Below, in pieces: positions 36,360-46,866 of a stretch of DNA of 64,000 nucleotides (positions are counted from its first letter, which is position 1; the number at the start of each line of letters is the position of its first letter). The stretch is taken from positions 124,001-188,000 of the forward strand of contig JAJIRX010000767.1 in the NCBI GenBank assembly GCA_023853785.1. The letters run 5' to 3'. Under the pieces are notes generated by a model that was not told the origin of the DNA, did no database searches, and was given only the letters and a program-made list of their open reading frames with translations. Source of the DNA: Psilocybe azurescens (Eukaryota; Basidiomycota; Agaricomycetes; Agaricales; Agrocybaceae). The position numbers and the translations under genes were made by a program.

Positions 36360-38108
36360 ATGTCTTCATCTTTCCGTTGTTTCTTGACCATTCCTCGTTT
36401 GTTGCGGGCAACTGGACCTCTTTCGACATTCAATACTCAGCATTGTTGAACTCGCGATGTCGTTTATTAGGTCTTGGACAATCATTTTAACATGTGTGGT
36501 TTTAGCTCGAGCAACGCTCGTACCTCTTCAAACCATGGGAATACGACAAAAAGACTGCGGTCTGCAAAGCTGTTCGGAGGGAGCCATCAGAAGAGGTTGT
36601 AGATATAAAGATCAGTGAGTGTTCAGAGGTGGTTGCTTCACGGTGTTCCTACTTTACTGAAGTAAAACCGGGTTCTTTCTAGAGTATGTGGACATCAACC
36701 CAGAGGCTTCAAGAGCCATGATAATGGTACATGGATGGCCAAGTCTGTGGAGTACATGGTCGAACCAAATACAAGAGTTCCAGGTATACCCCATAAACCT
36801 CCTTTCGCAATTAAGAATTCACCGACTTGGCTTCAATAGGAGGATTATCACCTGGTGGTCCCAGATTTGCGGGGATTTGGCGAGTCGACACATCCAGGAG
36901 ATACTCGATCGTCAGGGACGTTGCAGGACATGGTAACTGACCTTGTTTGCGTTTTTGGAAGAGGCGAACGTGTCGTCCGCCATTTGTATGGGGTTCGCAT
37001 TTTTGTTACTTTTCCGGAGTAATCGTGTTGAGAACAGCGAATCCATCAGACACGACTGGGGATCTTCAATTTGCTATGAAGCAGCTAGACTTCGACCAGA
37101 TATCTTCACGGCGGTGATTGGTGTCGTCGTTCCAGTGCGTGGTTTTGGCTTTCATATTTCGACCCATATACTCATAATTGATAAACATGTAGTATGTTCC
37201 TTCAGCCGGACACTATATTCCTATCAGAGACCTGACGCCAGTGTTTCCAAGGTTAACTTATCAGCTATTCTTTGACAGTCAACCAGAAGCGGCTGCTGCT
37301 GAGCTCGACAAAGACATACGCAGAGCTGTACGGGGAACGCTGAGGACAGCTGCGAGCCCTCCTCCTAGTGATTTCTTGAGGAGCAATGAAACCTTTATAG
37401 GGGCTTGGGATCATGTCGAAGAGGTATCTAGCTGTCCACTAGTCACCTGGTGGTGATTGCATAGAACTGATGTAGGTTTCTTCCTATTGTTAGATACCAC
37501 CTGTTCCCTTCTTTTCTCCGGCCGAGGAGGATTACTTTGTCGAGCAGTATTCGATCAATGGTTTCAAACACAGTAAGTTTCTTTTTGTTGTCCGAGTCAA
37601 GAGGTGGACGGAGATGAATTTTTACTCTAGCTTTGCAATTCTATTCAGATGATGTATTATCTTTCTCATTCTCTTCGGAAATTGGTCTTATTTCTCGATA
37701 TTAGAATCGTCTGCTTGGATGGAGACTAGCTAATTTACAGGGGAATCACACAATAAGGCAGCCCGTCCTAGCCATATATTCGACAGAGGTGAGCTTTCCG
37801 TGCAATTCCACTCTCTATGCTGTTGACAAATTACATGAAAGGACCCTGTCGCTGATTGGGTTGCAGCAGCGAAACTTCTACGCTCTGCAGATTACCTCCC
37901 AAACTTGATGACAGAGGTAAGTATCGACCGATGTGCATTCCTATGTACCTGAATTTGAAGCAATATAATGGTGTAGATTCTTCCTGGCTCACATTGGGTT
38001 CACCTGGAACATCCCACAAAATTCAACGATGTAGTTCGAAAATGGCTAGTCGATACTACTCCGACGACTGCAGGTCAACATCTAGGAAAGCAGCACGATG
38101 AGTTATAG
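36360..38108 (+). CDS. Epoxide hydrolase, alpha/beta-hydrolase fold, many exons
   Basis: The translation shows the epoxide-hydrolase layout. It has the oxyanion loop HGWP (MIMVHGWPSLWSTW, about 36720), the strand VVPDLRGFGEST (about 36860), the nucleophile elbow HDWGSSICYE (about 37060, Asp nucleophile), a cap region (LTYQLFFDSQPEAA) and the acid loop STEDPVADW (about 37780). The catalytic His is in GSHWVHLEHP (about 37990), and the C-terminus ends at 38108. Such enzymes add water to epoxides for detoxification or secondary metabolism. An exon starts at 36505 after GGTTTTAG, and one codon spans the 36614/36683 junction. The first exon is unresolved: ATG candidates are 36360 (MSSSFRCFLTIPRLL, mitochondrial-like) and 36457. 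One shift is needed in the TTTTT run near 36952. At least seven exons. Confidence 0.85.
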
Positions 38109-38620
38109 TTGAATCTCAATCATCTAGTATATTCTAATGGAAGTACCGTCTTATGAATAATCGACTGCTCAAACATTACAGTGTCTCTAATTCCATTACA
38201 TGTGTTCGCATAAGATTGAGGGGCATGTGTGGTGTTCAGCATGATTACAGAGGTACATTGTGAGGCGGATCCTTCGATCACATTGCAATATTATTGGGTC
38301 TGCCGTAGCGAGCATCAGCCGTTGCAAGTTTAAACTTTTCTAAATATTCCTGGTGCTTATTGGCTCAGAAGTCCGGGGGGATTCAATCAAAATGAAATAA
38401 GCGCCCATGTGCACGCTTTGTCATCCGACGGGCCCAATATGTTTATCTTCGTAGGAACCATTTAGGACCCGAAAAACAACAGGTGACAATGAAGCCTTTA
38501 CAAGGCACAAGAGAGACAATCAAAGTATCGCTGAACAGGGCTGACCGAGCTCAAAAGAATGATTGTACCAGGCTGATCTGTTTCAAAACGAGTTCAGCAT
38601 CCGTCTCAATCTGCCAGTGG
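38109..38620. other. Spacer before the 8-bp-duplication element
   Basis: No coding signal; epoxide hydrolase 3' flank. Confidence 0.5.
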
Positions 38621-38628
38621 ATGGTGAG
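38621..38628. repeat. Target-site duplication, left copy (ATGGTGAG)
   Basis: Exact 8-bp match to 40794-40801 across the element. Confidence 0.85.
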
Positions 38629-39405
38629 GGGCAAGAGAAAAGGCCGTGGCGTCCGTGCCACGTCTGTGCACCTGTTTCACGGACCTGCACGGACTTGCAC
38701 GGACCTCACCAAGTGATGCTCTTAAATATCTAAACATATGTACTTTCAAGAGACTTACAGTAGTAATTATGTGGTTACATTCTATTAAAGCTTACCTGGG
38801 AATGACAAATGATGCTTTGAAGCGTGTTATCTGAGGACTTTTACTTACAATTGCTCCATTGGACAATCCTGAAGGCAACGGAATATTCCGACCACCTTCA
38901 TGAATGAGCGCTAAATCGGCACACAAACTGTAGTAGACAGATAAGCACCATCAAATCAATATAAAATCTTTCCTTGTTGCATATATATTCAGATAAATTA
39001 AGTATTACTACATATAATATACCAATGAACATGTTTATAACTGCCCTCCATTCATGATGACAGACCAATATCACACCCAAGTCACGGCTACTAATACCAA
39101 TACTAGTCAGTCCTAATCCTTCCTACTGCCTACCGAGTATTTTTAAAATAATATTTTGAGTACATTTACATGCACGGACTTACTCACCTTGCACAGACTT
39201 GAGCACGGACTGCTAAAATTTCCGGCACGGCTCAGCACAGACCTGCACAGACCTGCACAGACTTTACATATGCTGTGTTAAATTAGCACGGATCTGCATG
39301 GACACATCACGGACCCGCACAGACATGGCACGGAAATATGTGGTCATGACACAGACCTGCATGGAAGAATGTTGTGTTCCACAGGGTAAGGATTTAGCAG
39401 TATTA

Positions 39406-39838
39406 GGGGATTCACGGTAACCCAACTCGGGTCCAACTTACCTTCAATTTTGCTTCCAACTTGAACGAAGTTGGAAGCAAAGTTGGAACGCAATTGGATG
39501 ATCAAGTTTTGAAACCCCTACCCCAACTTGACTTCAACCTAACTTCCAACTTCGCATTTTCGAGTTCTTCCACTGAGATTATAATATATAAAAATGAGAA
39601 TAAAATAGTATGGACCAGTATACATTTGACTTTGAAAATAAATCTAAATAAATGGGATACACAGGGACAGAGGAAACCAAATGGTCAAAAAGTTGGAGAG
39701 CCAAGTTGGGACCGAAGTTGGGTTGCAAATCGTGCTCCGGACCACGATTTGCGTCCCAACTTCACTCCCAACTTGATCAAAGTCGAAGATCAAGTTGGAC
39801 AGCAAGTTGGGACCAAAGTTGCTTACCGTGAATCACCC
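39406..39838. mobile_element. Nested 433-bp MITE with TA target duplication
   Basis: The left end is GGGGATTCACGGTAAC; the right end reverse complemented is GGGTGATTCACGGTAAG. TA dinucleotides flank both sides (39404-39405 and 39839-39840). This matches Tc1/mariner-type MITEs. The interior is packed with about 13 copies of AAGTTGG or its complement CCAACTT, arranged so the element could fold on itself. It lies wholly inside the larger element, so it inserted later. Confidence 0.75.
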
Positions 39839-40148
39839 TATTGCCAAGCTAATATTCTAAAATTGAGCGATGCTTGATATTGGCTTGATATGGAAGACGG
39901 AATAGGACAATTAACCGTACCACAGTCAATATTGTGCGCTCTATAGCAGCGCCTGCTGCCCATCCGCAGTTATAATTTATGAAGGGCAGTGATTGCTAAC
40001 TGGAACAAAAGAGGGGTGTTTCGTCACGCTGCATTTAAACCCCTCCGTCAAGACTTGAAAGTCACTTTAAAAATCAACACAATTTTTTATCTGTCTCAGT
40101 ACTTTCACATCAAATAACCGGTATCCATTACTATTCCTTGTCATACAG

Positions 40149-40536
40149 AATTCCATTTGTGCTGGGGTAGCTGGAAACGAACAATGGGGTCTAGACATAG
40201 GAAACCATCAGAATAATTGGAGTCCTTATGGCGACTTCCCGGAGGAGTGGAACGGTGGAGACCGTGCTGATATAGCAAGTGATAGTGAGCTTGAGGTGAG
40301 TGGATTATTTCTTAAACTTTCTCACTTTTGTGGCTGATCACATCTAACTCGTTAAGCCGGGAATTAATTATGTCAACTTTCCCAAGTCAAAGCCTCCTTC
40401 TAATATACTTGTACGACCATGTCCTATGCCAAGACCTATTCCAAGTAGAGAGTATAGTACTGTGTCCAGTTTATTATTCACAAATATTACTGCTACTTTG
40501 AACCTACTGTCATACATTGTAATATTGGACATCTAG
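40149..40536 (+). pseudogene. Two-exon coding remnant inside the non-autonomous element
   Basis: After the acceptor TTGTCATACAG the stretch 40149-40295 is open and protein-like (EQWGLDIGNHQNNW, GDFPEEWNGGDRAD, an acidic end SDSELE). It runs into a GTGAGT donor. A second exon at 40357-40536 follows in phase (NYVNFPKSKPPSN, RPCPMPRPIPSREY) and ends in TAG. No start exon was found. The piece could be the tail of the element's former own gene or captured host sequence. Confidence 0.4.
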
Positions 40537-40793
40537 GGTCCGACTTGTAGCCAAGCCACAGCTCATCAAATTGGCTGTTTTTCAATATTTCCCGTACTAC
40601 AAAACCAATGGAGACCGGATACAATCTCTACACATCCTTCAGCTAGGATTATATGATTGCACGGATCTCTCACGGAAGTCAGTGTGATCACTATAACATT
40701 GCACGGATCTCGAATTATAGTTCACGGACATAGCACGGACGTGCACGGACGCCATGGACTGCCACGGACATGCCACGGCCTTTTCCTGTGCCC

Positions 40794-40801
40794 ATGGTGA
40801 G
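40794..40801. repeat. Target-site duplication, right copy (ATGGTGAG)
   Basis: Exact match to 38621-38628. Confidence 0.85.
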
Positions 40802-40985
40802 GATATGGATTGCCAGTGAGAACCAAGCGGCCTCTGGATGAACCTGACTACTAACATCATAAATCATATCTGAATGCAAGACGACTTGTCATTTGGGCAT
40901 CCTAAGTAATAAAGGTACATTTTTTATGGGTTTTTCTTTCCTCCGCTTCTTTACGGCTACCTCACTGGCCTCAACCTGTGACGGA

Positions 40986-41482
40986 CTAGCACTTGAAGGA
41001 CAGCCCGGTATAGCCCAAGTCGATAGGATTGGCTGGAGTATCCGATCCAATTTCCTCCGAGCCTGTAACGAAAAGACCGCCTCCAGTACAAGAGACACCT
41101 CTGAAAAAAATCAACGCATCATGGGTTAAGCTTTGAATTAGGTAACGATCAAATCAAAAGCAAGCTCACGAATACACCATGCACGTATACCCTACTGTAG
41201 CCGCAACTTGAGTGACTGACGCATTGAAATTAGCACAGGAGCCCGCTACAATCTCGCCGCTGAGCCAATCAACTGCCGGGTTGGTACGCCACCAGAACGT
41301 GGGGTTATCATCAGGCTGGACATTTATTCAGAGTGTGTGGCTCATTGGAGGACGAGATTACTTACACATGTACATGTACAGTCATCTCTCGCACGGAGAG
41401 GAACTGCTTTATCTGTAGAGATGGCACAGACGGTGCCAGTGAGCGCCAGCATGGCCAAGACTGAGTTGATGGAAATTTGCAT
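40986..41482 (-). CDS. Small secreted cysteine-containing protein, 125 aa, three exons
   Basis: Exons 41482-41366, 41315-41170 and 41100-40986 splice in frame (378 nt) with GTAAGT and GTGAGC donors and AG acceptors; the introns are 50 and 69 nt. The N-terminus MQISINSVLAMLALTGTVCA is a typical signal peptide. A possible Kex2-like site (PLRARDD) comes before the mature part. The mature part has six cysteines (CTCTC cluster, then single Cys in AGSCANF and GYTCMVYS, VSCTGGG and the final FKC). The C-YS-x-C-GG spacing recalls small beta/gamma-crystallin-like secreted proteins, but that is only a resemblance. Expected to be exported. It sits about 185 bp from the transposon and is the only gene within several kb. 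Confidence 0.75.
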
Positions 41483-42750
41483 GACGGTATGTAGGGAGCA
41501 CTGAAGTGAATTGCTTGATATCGAGCGAAGTAGAAATGGATTCCACTGACCAGTTGGAAGTCAAGACATGCTCCTTTTATACCTTTTCGCTTTCCATCAT
41601 GTTTTCAAATTTTTTTAGGATCGGACACGAAGATACCGCATTCGGACATCTCTCAACGTCTGGATTCGAGACTACGGACAAGTTTCCGAAGTTCGTTCTT
41701 AGGTCGCGCGGTATAGTTTGTCTTCTTCTTCTTTCTTTTCCCTTCAGTGGATCTTGAGCTTGCGATTTTGTTCTTATGCGGTATTTTCCGTTAACTAACG
41801 CTTTTCAGCTCTCCAGCTGCCGGTATTTGGTCAGTACTAATTGCTCGGGCGACCTAAAATTACCGCGACAACGTACGAGATTGGACGGCAGATGATATCC
41901 ACCGGCTTGGGCAGAGCATAAGTCCTCTGAAGTTAAGCTGAAGAGCCACTAGGCTCTTGAATATGTACGCGTCCGAGTCGGTTGTGACGAGTGCCATCCA
42001 TCTCCCAGTCTCGAAGCAGGGTGGGCCGAGCGGCAATGTGGAAAAAATCTCGGCCGGTCATACCGGCAAGTGGTTGTGTCGCTCTCGGGTTCCAGGAGCG
42101 TAATTCTCTTGCTTTCCATATCGATTACACATATTGCGAGTAGAAGCTCATCCTATACCCAAGAAATTCCGTCCTAACTTCACAGAGTTTAGTACTTTGC
42201 GCAAGCTAGCACGCAAAATCAGTTTATTATCTTGGAGATGGAGTTGTTAGCACTGACGTGAGACGACTGAAAGACGTCATTCAATTGAAAATACTGCTCG
42301 AAGAAAGAAGATGGAAGATGGAAGAACACAAAATATTATCTATACGGCGATCTAAAAGCTCAACCTTTCTCGTCGGCCGAGAAATTGGTAGTCCTAATCA
42401 ACGGAAATCTCCTAAGTAACTAAGAAGGAAACACCAAGCTTCGAGAAATTGAATTGAAGAGAAAGGAAAAAAAAGAACACAAACTATATTGCGCGAACTA
42501 AGAACGAACTTCGAAGACTTGCTGGCGTATTCAGGTGTATTCAGGCTATTGCTAGAGCGACAGTCAACCAAATTATAGGGGCTTAACGTTTGGAAGGTAG
42601 CTTCATTTTTGTATGACTTTCATAAATTCCAGTGCTAAACCTAAAAAGGTATTTATAAAAAGGAATATACACATTGACTTACAATTGGTCAGTGGAATCC
42701 TACCCTACTGCTCACTGTCGGTATTAATATCCTTGCCCACAGCTATTTTT
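41483..42750. other. Gene-free stretch
   Basis: Promoter side of the secreted-protein gene, then DNA without coding signal. A stretch at 41895-42060 has a faint resemblance to 5S rRNA (CTCTGAAGTTAAGC) but does not hold up as a gene. Confidence 0.4.
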
Positions 42751-42751
42751 A

Positions 42752-43559
42752 TTAATTGCTTTGAGTCTGGTGGGCATGCCAAATTGAGCTGCCGATATAG
42801 TTCGTGTTCTGGCCGCCGTGGGACTTGTAGGACTCAACTAAGTAGTTGCTATCCGCGACTTCCCCGGCGTAGAAGGTGGCTACGAGACCATAATTGCTGC
42901 GGATTTCATAACATTGAGCAGTAGTTGGATAGTTTGGTGCAATGGAGCTGTAAGATTTAAGTGTATAAAAATATAGAAATGAGATTTTGAGATGATGAGG
43001 GAATGGACCAAGAATGGACTCGGTAGACTTTCCTTTCACGGTCTCGGAGGCAGAGTTATTAAAACTCCGCTTGAATCTTCGCGTTCTACCAGGGGTTTGA
43101 TTGGCGACGTTCTGCCAGACTGCAGTGTCAAAGCATGTCCCGTTTGATCTGAATGCATTATTAAAGAGTCTTGAAGCTACGGTTTTGAACAAAACTCATG
43201 ATCTAGCGGTCTGGATGACACTGTTACAAATTTTAGAACCTCATGCGTACTGATGACAAAACTTTCATTATGTTGACATTAGCTTCTTCACAGCTTCACC
43301 AAAATCAAGTAACTAATCCAAATTCCACAGGAGTTGAATACATGGTCATTAATGGTAGGCTGACGTGGAAGTATTTTCAATATATGTAGTGAAAATCTAC
43401 CATATTCTTGTCTTCAAGTATAACTACATCCTGAGTCGTATGCCGTCCCTTACGGATGGAGAACTGTAAAGCATGCGTTAGACGCCCATCGAACAGGTAT
43501 AATGCATCATCCAAGTTCACTGCCAACATGAATAAAAATCCAAGCACCACTGGCAGCAA
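42752..43559 (-). CDS. Possible secreted protein gene, structure unresolved
   Basis: Three minus-strand pieces look like exons. The first starts at 43559 with a signal-peptide-like MLPVVLGFLFMLAV and continues RLTHALQFSIRKGRH. The second, near 43150-43035, reads GTCFDTAVWQNVANQTP and reaches a GTGAAA donor-like site. The third follows the acceptor TCTTACAG at about 42950 (TTAQCYEIRSNYGLV, VADSNYLVESYKSHG) and stops at 42752. I could not join the first and second without a gap, and the link between them is inference. Family unknown. Confidence 0.3.
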
Positions 43560-45280
43560 TTACCCCCAAATCCTTAAGGTTAATTGTATGAGAAATATGA
43601 AATGCACTGCTTATACCTTGCACCTAGTGCAAAACCTCTGGGGCATGTGTCAAGGCTAAAAATAGTAACTCTTTTCACAAAGCTCGCCATCGGACCTTGG
43701 AACACCATAACAGACTTTTCACTTCAACCCGAGTCTGTAATGGCCTGCCGACCAGATTTTTTATGCTCGTGGAAGTAGAAAGTAAGAAAAAGTTAAACCC
43801 CAAGCTGTAATGTTTTTCTCGTATAGCCACGGCCCACGCTCCCAAAAATAGTTTGGCCTCGTTTGAAATTATTACCCTAGGTGTAGCTTGGACGTATGTA
43901 GCTTCTATAAAACTGCTAAGCGAGCCTCAAAGCTCATGACTGTTCAGTAAGATCCCATTTCACATGATCTGAGATCGAGAAAGTCGCCTTAGTGCTCCTC
44001 ACTACCAGCCGTCATGCACTTCTCTGTCAACACCGACTCAGCCGTGCTAGCACTGACCGCTTCCGATGTTTCAGGGAATTTGAGAACCTAATAAATACAT
44101 TTGTACTTTCACATCGTAACTAGGTCGTGCTTTGTATCTATGTATGGTTTGCCCGGGTGATCGCATGCAAGGTCCTTATTTAAGAAAGACGCTTTCCTTA
44201 TTTAGACACGTTTGAATGACCTCCTGTGTTTACTCTTTTGCGCTGAACCATTCTACACCTTAATTACCACCATGATCGGCTCATTGTTGGTGGAATCCAT
44301 TGCCACAAATTGCTGCTTGATAAGCAAAGAAGATCTATCCAACTGTGGTAATGGGACGTCCGACGATCATGAGCGCTTATCAAGAATATATATGTGTATG
44401 GTCATGAGTCATGAGCACTAAGGCTAAGGTGCAAGACATTGCCAGCTCTACAGTGTTACGTTGGGGTATCTATGCCGTCCTCCACCCATGTAGAAAGAGA
44501 GCGAAAACCGAATTACTGATTCTCCTAAAACTCGAAGACAACAAGAACACAAGGAATTCTGATTCTGAGAATGGGGAATGACTTTATTATCAAATTCATT
44601 TACGTTCTTTCTCACTCCATCATTGATTCGGAATGAATAGGATACACAAAGCGAAGACAGTAAGAAAAACAGGCTAAATCTGCCATTCAAAAACAATTCT
44701 TGATCTGCAGACCACCTAGTCTCATTTCCTTACAGAACATATGAGCCTCATTTAGCCACTAATATTATGCAACCAGAAACAAGACAAGTACAACATAAAC
44801 GCCATGATTGCACTAGTTCGTGAATGAGAGCATCGTGTGAGCGATTAGTGTGCAAGGACAAAGCTAAAGACCCTGAAGTTACCATAAATGGTGAGACCTT
44901 CTACTTCTGGAACTACAAAGAGTTGAACTGAAGAAGAAAATTGAATACGATGTTTACTCCCAATTATTCTTTTCTCTTACCCTCTTGTCGATGTCGCTCT
45001 GTCAACCGGAAATGAACGTTCGGCAGAGGATTCTGATGGTGAACGAGACATGAGAGAATGTCTTGTGAGTTCCGGATAGATGGGGCGAATTGCCTCGAGG
45101 CGGACTTGGACTTCCAAACCCGGATGCCGACCTCGTTGTCCCCCTCCCAGTGTGTGTTGCGCTGCTGTTAAACACGTTGGAAACGCGCTTTGACAAACTT
45201 ATAGAAATCCCGTCCTTTACATTCCTATCCAGATCCCACATCTTCAGCCCCCTCTTCTCTCAATCTCTCTTGCCCAAATA
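43560..45280. other. Gene-free stretch
   Basis: No gene supported. The ORFs at 44212-44421 (+) and 44448-44696 (minus, with a hydrophobic start) have no recognisable features. 45000-45280 is probably the promoter of the following gene. Confidence 0.4.
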
Positions 45281-46819
45281 ATGGCAAGCCATTCCCCGCA
45301 ACGATCTCGCAGACCCGCCGCAGGCGCAGCAACACAACCAAGGTATATATACGTCTGCTTCTATCACATGAGCATCAGCAGTCGCCTATGTAATTGGGCC
45401 CTGATGACAAGTACACGTTGTGCTCGTGTCGTGCTCGCCTGAACGATCTTAATCGACTGTTCATCAGTGAATAACAAGTGCTAATCGTCTTAATGTTTAG
45501 GAGCGATGCTCAGCCATCCGACCAGGGAAACATCACCGTCTCCCTCTCTTCGTGAAAGGCCGCGGGCGTTGAAGGCCCAGTCAATGCCAATGGTACCATC
45601 GGTGGCTAGCTTTAATGGTCAACAGGGCCGCACAGCAACCCAGTCCTACTATACCTAGCAATGGTATGAGGCGCACACCACCTCCTGGTCAAGTTGCTAG
45701 ACTCCTTCCAACACCTCCCCATCCCAACCCACCAAATTTCTCGGACGATCGACGAATGTCGCCTCCCCCTGCCCCTCAACAGACCCTAAGCCAGCCTAAT
45801 GTCAATCTGCACTACCCCCGACCTCCGCTCCGTGCTCCGGTCGCAGGCTATCCCAACAAACTTCAAGAACTTGAATCACAGATGACGCCAGAGTTCTTCG
45901 CCGATATAGATCGTGCTGCTGAACAACAGCAGGCACAGTATCAGTCAAGCCAATCTCATTCGTATCCCAACATTCCCCGTGGAGAGTCTCCTAAAGGAAC
46001 GGGTTCTGATCGAGCTCGCGCTTCTGCAGAGGGATCCAGTCCCTCAATTCCAGATGCTGCTCGAGCACGTCGTGACCAGCTTGCTCGTGAGACTCCTCAG
46101 ACTCGCCAAAACTCATCGCCGATCGCGTCTACATTTACTCAGGCTCAGGCTCCAGTCCAGTCCCACACACCAGAGCGGCGGATGTCGCCAGCTCAGCACT
46201 CGCCAGTGGTCAAGCCGGGCGAGCCACATCCAGCGAGCTATCTTGCTGCGTATAACGCACGGGAAGCTCCTTCCAATGCTCGAAGACCTGCGAATGGCGA
46301 ACCTCGTCTCAACGTGACAATGCCCAGCCTCACACCACCTTTGCAAGCTATCGCAGCGCGCACGCCTGATCGGTCTCTTCCGGTGCAGGAAGAAGACGAG
46401 GTCATGTCCAAAAACGGGACCTGGAAAGTGACTAGCGAGACCAACGAGCAGTCATACCGGTCATCATCTCCGACTCCTTCGTCAGATATTAATCCTGACA
46501 GTATTAACAACCAACGCTTCGACAATGCTCAAATCACCAATGGTTATCGGGACGATGAAGAGAGCAATGTCAAACAGAGCGATGAATCACATGCGCAATA
46601 TGTTGAACGAGACAGCACGGAAGAGGAAGGAAGCTATACTCCGAGATCACCGGCCGCTGGACTGCCTGAGGACAATCGTGAAATATACTACTCTGGCCAG
46701 AACATTCCGGTCAGGGTTCCCGCTCCTATCCCCCTAAAGGCAAAGTTAGGAATGGATCTTCGGATCATATTATGCGTGGACTGGAAACTACGCTTTTGGA
46801 CCAGCACCAACAACAGCAC

Positions 46820-46866
<47 letters not shown>

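Larger units (their letters stand above)
38629..40793. mobile_element. Non-autonomous DNA transposon, 2165 bp, 8-bp target duplication
   Basis: The left end reads GGGCAAGAGAAAAGGCCGTGG. The right end, reverse complemented, reads GGGCACAGGAAAAGGCCGTGG (imperfect terminal inverted repeat, about 21 bp). An exact 8-bp duplication (ATGGTGAG) flanks it. Inward of both ends lie clusters of GCACGGAC/GTCCGTGC words (38650-38710, 39170-39365, 40665-40780), partly in opposite orientation. No transposase is present. The 8-bp duplication fits hAT and also Zisupton-type elements of mushrooms; the superfamily is not decided. It contains a nested MITE and a spliced coding remnant. Confidence 0.8.

Noticed and set aside
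39461..39877. 138-codon plus-strand ORF
   Set aside because: It lies in the MITE and is made of its AAGTTGG repeats; not a protein gene.
41895..42060. 5S rRNA-like stretch
   Set aside because: Only a short match around CTCTGAAGTTAAGC; the remaining arms and length do not fit a 5S rRNA.
43456..43659. Plus ORF with four Cys
   Set aside because: Antisense to the more protein-like minus-strand exon starting at 43559.
44448..44696. Minus ORF with hydrophobic start
   Set aside because: Looks signal-like but has no further coding character or exon signals.
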